Source: VRUE01 sp963824705
GTDB lineage: Bacteria; Actinomycetota; Thermoleophilia; Solirubrobacterales; 70-9
Assembly: GCA_963824705.1 (NCBI GenBank)
Contig: CAWGQE010000002.1
Span: 1-64,000, forward strand
Reading direction: 5' to 3'
Length of the DNA: 64,000 bases
Each line of letters starts with the position of its first letter. The stretch's first letter is position 1. Below, one piece after another: positions 14,947-22,468 of this stretch. Below the pieces are notes generated by a model that searched no databases, was not told the DNA's origin, and worked only from the letters and a program-made list of their open reading frames with translations. Made by a program: the position numbers and the translations under genes.

Positions 14947-17505
14947 ATGGCCAAGACCAGCGAAGTTGCCGCGTCAGCGGCAGTACCTTCAGGCGCCGAC
15001 ATAGAGCGGGCGGCGGCGTTTGCCCGCGAGCCGCTGCTGCTTGACGGCGAGGGTCCCGAGGCGCTCGCTCCCGGCACCGCCCGTCGCCGCGCCCTCGATG
15101 CGGCGCTGAAGGAGCTTGACGAAGGCCAGGAGGAGCCCTCGATCCAGTGGCGCCGCGATTTCTCGCTGCTGCTCGGCCTGGAGCGGCTGCTTGCCGACGA
15201 GCCGCCGAAGCTGCGCGACGGTGCCGAACTCAACCCCCACCAGGTCGACGCGCTCTCCGGCACGCTGACCGAGCTGATGTCCGAGCAGCAGACGGCGGCC
15301 GCCAATGACGGCGAACCTGCCCCCGTCGAGGTCGCCGAGCCCGCGGGGGAGGGCAATGGCGCTTCGGCCGATGACGATGAGGAGGAGGACGAGGAGCCGG
15401 AGGACCTCGCGCCCGACGAGGAGCCCCAGGACTGGGAGGAAGAGCCGGCCGAGGACGAGGACGAGGAGGCGGTCGCCGAGGCCGCCGACGACCCCGGCGC
15501 CGCCCGTCGCTTCTGGTTCGAGCACGCGACCGGGGCCGGCAAGACCGTCGCCGCGGTCGGCTTCATCGACGCCACCCGCACCGGCGGCGTGCTCATCCTC
15601 ACCCACCGTCGCAACCTGGTCGATCAGTTCATCGGCGAGATCTCCGACCGTGGCTACAAGGAGCGGCTGCGCCCGCCGCTGCTCGGCGACCGCGACGATC
15701 CCGACGGCCCGGTCACGGTCGAGACCTACCAGTGGTTCGTCCGCAACCACAAGAAAGTCTCCGACGCCTACTCGATCGTGATCTGCGACGAGGCGCACAC
15801 CGCGCTCGGCGAGAAAACCAGCGCCTGCATCCGCGCCTGGACCGGCCCCGTCTTCATCGGCATGACCGCGACCGGGGCGCTGATCGCCCGCCACGTCGCC
15901 GACCTCTTTCCGACCCAGACCTCGCGCTTCGACCTCGCCCAGGCGGCGCGCCGCGGTGTGATCGCGCCGTTGCGCTGCATGCGCATCCCGCCCGGCCCGG
16001 GGGTGCGGACGATCGCCAAGGTGCCGCTGCGCAAAGGCGAGGTCGACCAGGACTTCGACCAGGAGGAGCTCGCTGCGCTGCTCGACCAGGAGCCCTTCAA
16101 CGTGGCGATCGCCGACCTCTACAAGACGCGCTTCTCGAAGACGCCCGGCGTCCTCTACACGGCCGGCGTACAGCACGCCAAGAACGTCGCCAAAGCGCTG
16201 CAGAACGCCGGCATCGTCGCCCGCGCGGTCTCCGGCGAGACGCCGAAGCGGGAACTGGCCGAGATCCTCGCCGCCTTCGAGCGCGGCGAGGTCGACGTGC
16301 TCTGCAACGCGATGCTGCTCGCCGAGGGCTGGAACTCGCCGCGGGCGACGATCTGCATGCACCTGGCGCCGACCGCCTCGCGGCGGATCTACCAGCAGCG
16401 CGTCGGCCGCGTGACCCGGCGGGCGCCCGGCAAGGAGGCCGGCCTCGTCATCGACTTCGTCCACCCGGCGACGACCCACGACGAGACGATCGTCACGCTG
16501 CACAGCCTGCTCGACCGCGACGTCTACCGCGGCGGCGCAATCGTCGTCGGCCCGGTGCGGCGCGGCCGCGGCCGGAGGGTGCGGGTCGAGCGGCGCATCG
16601 TGCCCGTCTCCGACGACTCCGAACGTCGCACGCAGGTGCTCGAACGCGAGCTCTGGCGGATTGCGGTCGAGAACCTCGACTACCCCGAGCAGCATGCCTG
16701 GGCGGCGCTGGCCGGGGCGCGTGTCAACCCGCAGAACTGGCGACGCGCCCGCTCGATGCTGCAGAACGACAAGACCAAAGAGCTGCGCCGCCGCTTCCTG
16801 CTCACCTGCGTGCAGCGCAATCGCAACTCGCAGCTGCGGCTGAAAGCGCTGGCCGAGATCGCCGACCTGCGCGACCCCGACGCCTTCGACGACGCGATCG
16901 ACATCGTCGGCACCTGGAGCCGCGACGACAAGCGGGCGGGGACTAAAACCCTGCTGCAGGCGCTGGTCGACAAACGGATCGGCCGCCGCGACCAGGCCCA
17001 GGCCTGGGTTTGGCGACTCGCCTCCTACACCCCGGAACTGCACGAAGAGTACGCCGTGCAGCGCTGGCCGGAGACGAAGCGGCTGCTCGGCCTGCTCGTC
17101 AACTCCTCCGGCCGCGCGCACGGGCGCAACGCCCGTCGACTCGTCCACGCGGCGCGCAAACAGGACCGCCGTCTCTCGGTGTCGTTGCTCGCCGGCGCTG
17201 TCTCGCATACCCCGGAAGGGGAGGAGGTGCTGCGCGGCGCCCGGATGCGCATGGCTCGCAAACCCTCGGCGACCGCGCGCGAACTGCTGCGCAACTTCCC
17301 CAAAGGCGGCAAGCGGCGTCGCAAACGCAAAAAGGGCCAAGCGGGTGGGAGCGAGGGCGAGAATGGCGCGAAACCGGCCAGGCAGCGCGCGCGGCGGGCG
17401 AGGAAAAGCAGCGGCGGGAACGGCGCGGCGCCCGACTCAGAGCCGCAGGTGGACCTCGCCGGCGCCGAGGACGACGCGGTCGCCGCCGGCAGCGACGACG
17501 ACTAG
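14947..17505 (+). CDS. Superfamily 2 DEAD/DEAH-box helicase with acidic insert
   Basis: A protein of 852 residues. The ATP-binding motif ATGAGKT (about residues 195-201), motif Ia LTHRRNLVDQF, motif II DEAH and motif III GMTATG are all present. The second RecA domain carries YTAGVQHAKNVAKAL, LAEGWNSPRATICMHLAP and the arginine-finger motif QQRVGRVTRR. An unusual very acidic stretch (about residues 120-185, DDDEEEDEEPEDLAP and similar) separates the N-terminal region from the Walker A motif. The C-terminus is strongly basic (KRRRKRKKG, RQRARRARK). It resembles restriction-type or DNA-repair SF2 helicases, but no nuclease domain is visible and no defence genes are adjacent. Its last 69 bases overlap birA, which is convergent. 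Confidence 0.85.
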   Translation: MAKTSEVAASAAVPSGADIERAAAFAREPLLLDGEGPEALAPGTARRRALDAALKELDEGQEEPSIQWRRDFSLLLGLERLLADEPPKLRDGAELNPHQVDALSGTLTELMSEQQTAAANDGEPAPVEVAEPAGEGNGASADDDEEEDEEPEDLAPDEEPQDWEEEPAEDEDEEAVAEAADDPGAARRFWFEHATGAGKTVAAVGFIDATRTGGVLILTHRRNLVDQFIGEISDRGYKERLRPPLLGDRDDPDGPVTVETYQWFVRNHKKVSDAYSIVICDEAHTALGEKTSACIRAWTGPVFIGMTATGALIARHVADLFPTQTSRFDLAQAARRGVIAPLRCMRIPPGPGVRTIAKVPLRKGEVDQDFDQEELAALLDQEPFNVAIADLYKTRFSKTPGVLYTAGVQHAKNVAKALQNAGIVARAVSGETPKRELAEILAAFERGEVDVLCNAMLLAEGWNSPRATICMHLAPTASRRIYQQRVGRVTRRAPGKEAGLVIDFVHPATTHDETIVTLHSLLDRDVYRGGAIVVGPVRRGRGRRVRVERRIVPVSDDSERRTQVLERELWRIAVENLDYPEQHAWAALAGARVNPQNWRRARSMLQNDKTKELRRRFLLTCVQRNRNSQLRLKALAEIADLRDPDAFDDAIDIVGTWSRDDKRAGTKTLLQALVDKRIGRRDQAQAWVWRLASYTPELHEEYAVQRWPETKRLLGLLVNSSGRAHGRNARRLVHAARKQDRRLSVSLLAGAVSHTPEGEEVLRGARMRMARKPSATARELLRNFPKGGKRRRKRKKGQAGGSEGENGAKPARQRARRARKSSGGNGAAPDSEPQVDLAGAEDDAVAAGSDDD

Positions 17506-18288
17506 GTCGCCCGAGTCCTCGATCCCGTCGGCGACGCCGGAGCCGCCGTCCCAGGAGATCTTGTGACCGCGCAGGGCGTCGCGGGAGCGCCACTCGGCGA
17601 GGATTTCCTTCGGCTTCGCCTCGACCCAGCTGGCGAGGTGACGGTTTAGGACTTCGGTTGCGGTGAGGGGAGTCGGGGGGAGGTCCGGGAAGGTGCCTGG
17701 GTTCGCTTCGCTGACGCTTCGCTCACTATGTTGGAGCGGCTTCGCCGCTGGGGTCTCTCGCCGGTGCGCCGCTTTGCGAGGCACTTCCCGGACCTCCCCC
17801 CGACTCCCCATGCTCGGGTCGAAGAGCGAGACTGCCGTTGCGCGGAGGTCGGGGGGGAACTCGTCGGGGGAGATTGAGAGGTTCAGGCCTATGCCGATTA
17901 CCGCCCAGCCGTCCTGGGGCTTGGCCTCTATGAGTACGCCCGCCAGCTTGCGGCCTTCGACCCAAATGTCGTTGGGCCACTTGACCTGGCAGTTGACGCC
18001 GGGCTCAAGCTCTTCGGCCGCTTCGCAGGCGGCGAGGGGGACCGAGAGCGGTAGGAGCAGGTGACGCTCGTCGAGCGGGCGCAGGATTGCCGAGTAGAGG
18101 AGGGCTTTGCCACGAGGCGCGGTCCAGGTGCGGCCTTGGCGGCCGCGGCCGGCGGTCTGCTCGGCGGCGGTGACGACGGTGCCGTGCGGGGCGTCGGCCT
18201 CGACCAGCTCGCGGGCGCGGGCGTTGGTCGAATCGGTGAGCCGAAAGTGCCTATGCGGCGTTCCGAAGCTCGCCACCCCCCGCATCAT
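17437..18288 (-). CDS. birA: Biotin--[acetyl-CoA carboxylase] ligase with in-frame palindromic insertion
   Basis: A BirA-type ligase without an N-terminal DNA-binding domain. Motifs: FRLTDSTNARARELV, TAAEQTAGRGRQGRTWTAPRG (biotin and ATP binding), CQVKWPNDIWVEGRKLAGVLIEA (KWPND with catalytic Lys) and VIGIGLNL. It would attach biotin to carboxylase carrier proteins. After ATAVSLFD the expected helix TATEVLNRHLASWVE is delayed by about 50 extra residues (from PSMGSRGEV to PDLPPTP). These are encoded by a 143-bp palindrome (17667-17809), an insertion that keeps the frame open. The start is ATG 18288 or 18285, both within an intercistronic hairpin. The 3' end overlaps the helicase gene. Confidence 0.85.
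   Translation of the reverse strand: MMRGVASFGTPHRHFRLTDSTNARARELVEADAPHGTVVTAAEQTAGRGRQGRTWTAPRGKALLYSAILRPLDERHLLLPLSVPLAACEAAEELEPGVNCQVKWPNDIWVEGRKLAGVLIEAKPQDGWAVIGIGLNLSISPDEFPPDLRATAVSLFDPSMGSRGEVREVPRKAAHRRETPAAKPLQHSERSVSEANPGTFPDLPPTPLTATEVLNRHLASWVEAKPKEILAEWRSRDALRGHKISWDGGSGVADGIEDSGDLVVVAAGGDRVVLGAGEVHLRL
17667..17809. repeat. 143-bp palindromic element inside birA
   Basis: The left arm at 17667-17697 (begins GGGGAGTCGGGGGGAGG) and the right arm at 17780-17809 (ends CCCCCCGACTCCCC) are inverted repeats of 31 and 30 bases that differ by one extra G. The 82-base centre holds its own short repeats (GCTTCGCTGACGCTTCGCT). It sits in frame within birA and codes for a surface-loop-like peptide. 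This recalls palindromic elements that insert into coding genes in other bacteria, but I cannot name a family. Confidence 0.75.
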
Positions 18289-18326
18289 GAAGCTTTGCAC
18301 CCCCTATAAGGGACACAAGGCTTCAT
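18285..18326 (-). CDS. Possible 13-codon coupling ORF between cobA/hemD and birA
   Basis: The cobA/hemD stop overlaps an ATG (TAATG at 18328-18324) that opens the frame MKPCVPYRGCKAS. Its TGA (18287-18285) overlaps the birA start (ATGATG). The same 40 bases (18287-18326) form an inverted repeat, ATGAAGC...GCTTCAT, with the ribosome-binding GGGGG in the loop region. A short ORF bridging two genes by overlapping codons could couple birA translation to its neighbour. No homology supports it; it may be chance. Confidence 0.3.
   Translation of the reverse strand: MKPCVPYRGCKAS
18287..18326 (-). promoter_or_regulatory. Intercistronic hairpin over the birA start
   Basis: Plus-strand ATGAAGCTTTG at the left and CAAGGCTTCAT at the right are inverted repeats (one mismatch in 11) around a central TATA. 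In the minus-strand mRNA the 3' arm contains the birA ATG and the loop holds its GGGGG ribosome binding site, so folding should limit birA initiation. Confidence 0.5.
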
Positions 18327-19834
18327 TATCCGGCGGCGTCGGCGAGCAGGGCCGCGACCAAGCCGTCGACGTCGTGGCGCTCGGCTTCGATGTGGACCTC
18401 GAGGCCGGCGTCGCGTGCCGCCTCGCTGGTCACCGGGCCGATCGAGACGATGCGAGCCTGCTTCGGAAAGCGATCGCCGAGGGCCTCGGTCAGGTTGCGC
18501 ACCGTCGAGGAGGAGGTGAAGGTGACGTAGTCGGCGGCCCGCGCAGCCTCGACCGCCGCCGGGTCGGGCGACTCGCGCACCGTCTCGTAGAGGGCGACGA
18601 CGTCGACTTGTGCGCCGCGGTCGCCGAGCCATTCCGGGATCACGTCACGCGCATCGGCGGCGCGCGCGACGAGCGCTCGCTTGCCCTCGACCTCGACCGT
18701 CTCCAGCGACTCGACCAGCGACTCCGCGACGTAACGCTCCGGGACGATGTCCGCGGCGACCCCCCGTTTGGCCAGAGCGCGCGCGGTTCCCGGGCCGATC
18801 GCAGCGACAGTCACTCCGGCCAGCGCCCGCGTATCGAGGCCGGCCCTGTCTATCGCCTTGAAGAGCAGCCGCACGCCGTTGGGGCTGGTCAGGCAGAGCA
18901 GCGAGTACTCGCCGATCCGCTCGATGGCGCTCCGCACCTCGTCGCTGTCGATCGCCGGCTCGATCCGGATCGCCGGCAGCTCGATGATCTCGGCGCCGAG
19001 ATCGCGCAGGGTCGCGGCGAGACCACTGGCCTGGGCCCGGGCGCGGGTGACGACGATGCGTCTGCCGTGCAGCGGCCGACGCTCGAGCCAGGCGAGCGTC
19101 TTGCGCCGCTCGACCACCTCGCCGACGACGATCAGCGCCGGTGCGCCGATTCCCTCACGCTCGACCGTGTCAGCCAGAGTTCCCAAGGTCGCGACGACGG
19201 TGCGCTGCCCATCCATCGTGCCGCGTTCGACCGCGGCGGCGGGCTCGTTGGCGTCGCGACCCGCGGCGATCAGGGCGGCGGCGTTGTCGCCCAGCCGTTT
19301 GACTCCCATGTAGAAGACGAGCGTGCCGGGGAAGCTGGCGAGCGCCCCCCAATCGAGCGCTGTCTCTGACTTCTCTGGATCCTCGTGGCCGGTGACGAAA
19401 GCGACCGCCGAGGCGTCGTCGCGATGGGTCACCGGAATGCCGGCGTAAGCGCTTGCCGCGACCCCGGCCGTCACTCCCGGAACGACCTCGAACTCGACGC
19501 CGGCCTCGCGCAGAGCTTCTCCCTCCTCGCCGCCACGGCCGAAGACAAACGGGTCCCCGCCCTTCAGTCGCACCACGCTCTTTCCCGCCCGCGCCGCCTC
19601 GATCAGCCGCTCGCCGATCTCGTCCTGGGGGACGGAGGGCTTTCCGGGTGCCTTGCCGACGTAGATCAGCTCGGCGTCCTCGCGGGCGCCGGCGAGCGTG
19701 CCCGGAGGGATCAGGCGGTCGTGGAAGATCGCGTCGGCCGTTGCGATCAGCTCCAGCGAGCGTGCCGTCATCAGGCCGGGATCTCCCGGGCCGGCGCCGA
19801 CGAGATAGACGACGCCCGAACGCGCATCCGACAT
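18326..19834 (-). CDS. cobA-hemD: Fused uroporphyrinogen-III C-methyltransferase / uroporphyrinogen-III synthase
   Basis: A 502-residue two-domain enzyme. Residues 1-245 are the SAM-dependent SUMT: VYLVGAGPGDPGLMT, the family block RLKGGDPFVFGRGGEE, VVPGVTAG and GIPVTHRD. Residues 250-500 are HemD: RIVVTRARAQASGLAA, then LTSPNGVRLLF, AIGPGTARAL and TFTSSSTVRNL. The N-terminal half would make precorrin-2 for siroheme and cobalamin, the C-terminal half uroporphyrinogen III. ATG 19834 gives the standard N-terminus. It follows hemC by 35 bases and hemA by about 1 kb. The CobA activity links this cluster to corrinoid metabolism, relevant to the B12-regulated locus at 52-60 kb. No hemB is visible here. 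Confidence 0.95.
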   Translation of the reverse strand: MSDARSGVVYLVGAGPGDPGLMTARSLELIATADAIFHDRLIPPGTLAGAREDAELIYVGKAPGKPSVPQDEIGERLIEAARAGKSVVRLKGGDPFVFGRGGEEGEALREAGVEFEVVPGVTAGVAASAYAGIPVTHRDDASAVAFVTGHEDPEKSETALDWGALASFPGTLVFYMGVKRLGDNAAALIAAGRDANEPAAAVERGTMDGQRTVVATLGTLADTVEREGIGAPALIVVGEVVERRKTLAWLERRPLHGRRIVVTRARAQASGLAATLRDLGAEIIELPAIRIEPAIDSDEVRSAIERIGEYSLLCLTSPNGVRLLFKAIDRAGLDTRALAGVTVAAIGPGTARALAKRGVAADIVPERYVAESLVESLETVEVEGKRALVARAADARDVIPEWLGDRGAQVDVVALYETVRESPDPAAVEAARAADYVTFTSSSTVRNLTEALGDRFPKQARIVSIGPVTSEAARDAGLEVHIEAERHDVDGLVAALLADAAG

Positions 19835-19869
19835 CGACCCCCCTCTGGTGGGGTGAAAGTCGGATGCGC

Positions 19870-20742
19870 TCACGCGAGCGCCTCGGCGCGGTCGAGGACG
19901 TCGCGGGCGCCCGCGCTCAGCAGACGCTCGGCGAGGAGAGCTCCGGCCGCTGCCGGCTCTCCGGGTGCACCCTCGACTTGGTCGCGGATCCACTCGCTGC
20001 CGTCGGGGAGGCCGACGAAGGCCTCGATCGTCAGTCTCCCGCCATCGATTTGGGCGTGGACGCCGATCGGCGTGGCGCAGGTCGCGTCGAGCAGGGCAAC
20101 CACGGCGCGCTCCGCGGTCAGCTCACGCAGGGCGGTCTCGTCGCCGACAGCCGCGGCAGTTTCGACCGCGTCGGCGTCGTCCCCGCGCGCCTGCAGGACC
20201 AGCGCACCCTGGCCGGCCGCCGGAACCATCGACCCGGCTGGCAGTGCAAAGGAAACCTCGCCCTCGCGTCCCAGTCGCTTGAGGCCGGCGGCGGCAAGCA
20301 CGATCCCGTCGAGGTCTCCCTCCGCGAGCTTGCGTAGCCGCGTGTCGACATTGCCGCGCAGCTCGCTCACCTCCAAGTCGGGCCGTGCCGCCAAGAGCTG
20401 CGCCTGCCGACGGAGACTGGCGGTGCCGACTCGAGCACCTTCCGCCACGTCGTCAAGAGAGTTGCTGGCGCCGATCCACACATCGGCAGGATCCTCCCGC
20501 ACCGGCACCGCCGCGATCACCAACCCCTCAGGCATATCGGCCGGCAGGTCCTTAGCCGAATGCACCCCGATCTCCGCTTCCCCTTCAAGCAACGCTCGCT
20601 CAACCCCCCGCACAAAGCGCGCCTTGTCGCCAACCTCGCCGTCGGAGGAAACCTCGATCAACTCAGCTCCCCCCAACAACGCGGCGACCTGCCCAGCCTG
20701 AGCCTTTGCCAGTGCACTGTTACGAGTAGCGATCCGAATCAT
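19870..20742 (-). CDS. hemC: Hydroxymethylbilane synthase (porphobilinogen deaminase)
   Basis: A protein of 290 residues, slightly shorter than average. It polymerises four porphobilinogens. Landmarks: MIRIATRNSALAKAQAGQVA, GVHSAKDLPADMPEGL, RVGTASLRRQAQLLAARPDL, RGNVDTRLRKL and DGIVLAAAGLKRLGR. The cysteine for the dipyrromethane cofactor is in LLDATCATPIGVHA. ATG 20742 starts exactly at the family N-terminus. It is separated from hemA by the 117-bp palindrome at 20765-20881, which forms its 5' untranslated region if the two genes are cotranscribed. Confidence 0.95.
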   Translation of the reverse strand: MIRIATRNSALAKAQAGQVAALLGGAELIEVSSDGEVGDKARFVRGVERALLEGEAEIGVHSAKDLPADMPEGLVIAAVPVREDPADVWIGASNSLDDVAEGARVGTASLRRQAQLLAARPDLEVSELRGNVDTRLRKLAEGDLDGIVLAAAGLKRLGREGEVSFALPAGSMVPAAGQGALVLQARGDDADAVETAAAVGDETALRELTAERAVVALLDATCATPIGVHAQIDGGRLTIEAFVGLPDGSEWIRDQVEGAPGEPAAAGALLAERLLSAGARDVLDRAEALA

Positions 20743-20764
20743 TTGACAGAAGGGTGTGGGATTT

Positions 20765-20881
20765 GAAGGGCCTATCCCGGTAGGGATGGAACGTCTTGTA
20801 CTTTTTGGGTGTGGCGATCCGCGGAGGATCGCGAGCAATCACCAAAAAGTTAAGTGGAATCCCTGCCGGGATAGGCCCTTC
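20765..20881. repeat. 117-bp inverted repeat, family A copy 1
   Basis: The left arm (begins GAAGGGCCTATCCCGGTAGG) and right arm (ends CCTGCCGGGATAGGCCCTTC) are imperfect inverted repeats of about 56 bases each around a 4-base centre. Internal conserved blocks are ACGTCTTGTACTTTTT on the left and AAAAAGTTAAGTGGAA on the right. Both blocks recur in an element of identical length at 60404-60520. The hemA stop codon lies inside the right arm. It could be a structured mRNA element between hemA and hemC, or a miniature mobile element. Confidence 0.8.
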
Positions 20882-22193
20882 GCAACTCGGTAACCGTCCC
20901 TTCGCCCTCCCCTTCCGGCTCCATCTCCACGTCCAACCCGAACAACTCACGCAGCGCGCTCACGTACACATACGCCTCGTCGCTGCCCGCCGAGCGCTTC
21001 ATCCGCAGAGTCGGCTCGTGCAGGAGGCGCGAGGCGATCGCCTTCGCCATCGCCGTGAGCCGTTTGCGGTCGGCCTCGCCGAGGCTCTCCCAGCGGCCGT
21101 CGTTCTCGGCCAGCACGCGCTCGACGATCTCGTCGGCGCGCTCGCGCAATGAGGCGATCGTCGGCACCACCTCCAGCGAGGCGAGCCAGCGTCCGAAGCG
21201 GTCGAGCTCGGCGGCGAGGATCGGCTCCGCGCGCCTCGCCTCACCCTCACGACCGCTGGCGTTGCGCTCGACGATCTGCTGCACGTCGTCGATGTCGTAG
21301 AGGCTGACCCCCTCGACTTCGCGGCACTCGGGTTCGATGTCGCGCGGCACCGCGATGTCGACCAGGAGCAGGGGCCGCCCCGAACGTGTTTCCATCACCT
21401 GGGCGAGGCCGTCACGCTCGACGATGTGGTGGGGGGAGTTGGTCGCGGAGACGACGATGTCGGCGGCCTGTAGCTGGTCGGGCAGGTCCTCGAAGCGGAC
21501 TGCCTCTCCGTGGAAGCGCTGGGCCAGGCCGATCGCGCGGTCGTAGTGGCGGTTGGCGACGAATACGCTGGCGGCGCCACGGGCGACCAACGCCTTGGCG
21601 ACCAGCTCGGCCGTCTCGCCGGCGCCGATCACCAGCACCCGCCGCTTACCGAGGTCGCCGAGCGTGCGCCGCGCCAGCTCCACCGCCACCGAGGGGATCG
21701 AGACGCCCTTCTCGCCGACCGCGGTCTCCTCGCGAACCCGGCCGCCGGCGGCTAGGGCGCCGCGGAAGAGCCGGTTGAGGATCGGCCCGGTCGCCCCCTC
21801 GACCAGCGCCAGCTCGTAGGCGCGTTTGACCTGCCCCTGGATCTCGGCCTCGCCGACGATCATCGAGTCGAGTCCGGCCGTGACCTTGAACAGATGCCGG
21901 GCGGCATCGCCGGAGCGCAGCGAGTAGAGGTGGCCAAGCAGCTCGGTCGGGCGGATCTCCGCCTGTCGGGTCAGCACGCCCAGCGCCGTCGACTCGGCTT
22001 CGACCGTGTCGGAGACGATCAGGTAGAGCTCGGTCCGGTTGCAGGTGGAGATCGCCGCCGCCTCGTGGATGCCCTCCACGGCGGTCAGCTCGTGCAGCGC
22101 CCCGACGGCACGGCCCTCGGTCAGCGAGAGTCGCTCGCGCAGGTCGAGCGGCGCCGTCTTGTGCGAGACGCCCAACGCAAGCAGCTCAGACAT
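20850..22193 (-). CDS. hemA: Glutamyl-tRNA reductase
   Basis: A 447-residue enzyme that reduces glutamyl-tRNA to glutamate-1-semialdehyde, the first step of C5-pathway tetrapyrrole synthesis. Motifs: LLALGVSHKTAPLDLRERLS, AAISTCNRTELYL with the catalytic cysteine (near residue 51), GLDSMIVGEAEIQGQVKRAY, VLVIGAGETAELVAKAL (NADPH domain) and PLLLVDIAVPRDIEPECREV. The last residues (RRAYPGRDST) and the TAA at 20850-20852 come from the right arm of a palindromic repeat, so the extreme C-terminus may be recent. The start overlaps the stop of the ccmD-like gene (TGATG). Confidence 0.95.
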   Translation of the reverse strand: MSELLALGVSHKTAPLDLRERLSLTEGRAVGALHELTAVEGIHEAAAISTCNRTELYLIVSDTVEAESTALGVLTRQAEIRPTELLGHLYSLRSGDAARHLFKVTAGLDSMIVGEAEIQGQVKRAYELALVEGATGPILNRLFRGALAAGGRVREETAVGEKGVSIPSVAVELARRTLGDLGKRRVLVIGAGETAELVAKALVARGAASVFVANRHYDRAIGLAQRFHGEAVRFEDLPDQLQAADIVVSATNSPHHIVERDGLAQVMETRSGRPLLLVDIAVPRDIEPECREVEGVSLYDIDDVQQIVERNASGREGEARRAEPILAAELDRFGRWLASLEVVPTIASLRERADEIVERVLAENDGRWESLGEADRKRLTAMAKAIASRLLHEPTLRMKRSAGSDEAYVYVSALRELFGLDVEMEPEGEGEGTVTELRRAYPGRDST

Positions 22194-22468
22194 CAGGCGC
22201 CGCCTCCTCTGCTTCCGTGAGACGCCAAAGAATCAGATATGGATGGCGTCTCACTCCCGCGTCCGGGGGCGGCTTGGTCGGCACCGGCACGTGCCTCAGC
22301 AAACGTGGCCAGCTCGCCGAGCTCGCGCTCGATCCGCTGCAGTTTGGCCGCCATGATCGCCACGTAGACGACGATCAGGGCGAGGAAGACGACGTAGGCG
22401 CCGGCGACGTACTTGCCTGCCTCGTCGAGCGGCAGCGCGGGGGTTGCGGCAAGGAGCAGGGCAAGCAC
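22193..22468 (-). CDS. CcmD-like small membrane protein
   Basis: A 91-residue protein with one long membrane segment (about residues 16-39, KYVAGAYVVFLALIVVYVAIMAAKL), then IERELGELATFAEARAG. This hydrophobic helix followed by a charged helix, placed directly after ccmC, is typical of CcmD, which helps release haem-loaded CcmE from the CcmABC complex. GTG 22468 overlaps the ccmC stop (TAGTG). The C-terminus is longer and Ser/Gly-rich compared with proteobacterial CcmD. Assignment is from topology and position. Confidence 0.7.
   Translation of the reverse strand: MLALLLAATPALPLDEAGKYVAGAYVVFLALIVVYVAIMAAKLQRIERELGELATFAEARAGADQAAPGRGSETPSISDSLASHGSRGGGA

Noticed and set aside
14989..17340. 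A 783-codon open frame on the minus strand opposite the DEAH helicase
   Set aside because: It is the antisense shadow of a GC-rich gene with clear helicase motifs; it has no recognisable protein features.
14947..17505. Helicase as part of an anti-phage defence island
   Set aside because: No nuclease, methylase or other defence gene is adjacent; the neighbours are housekeeping genes.
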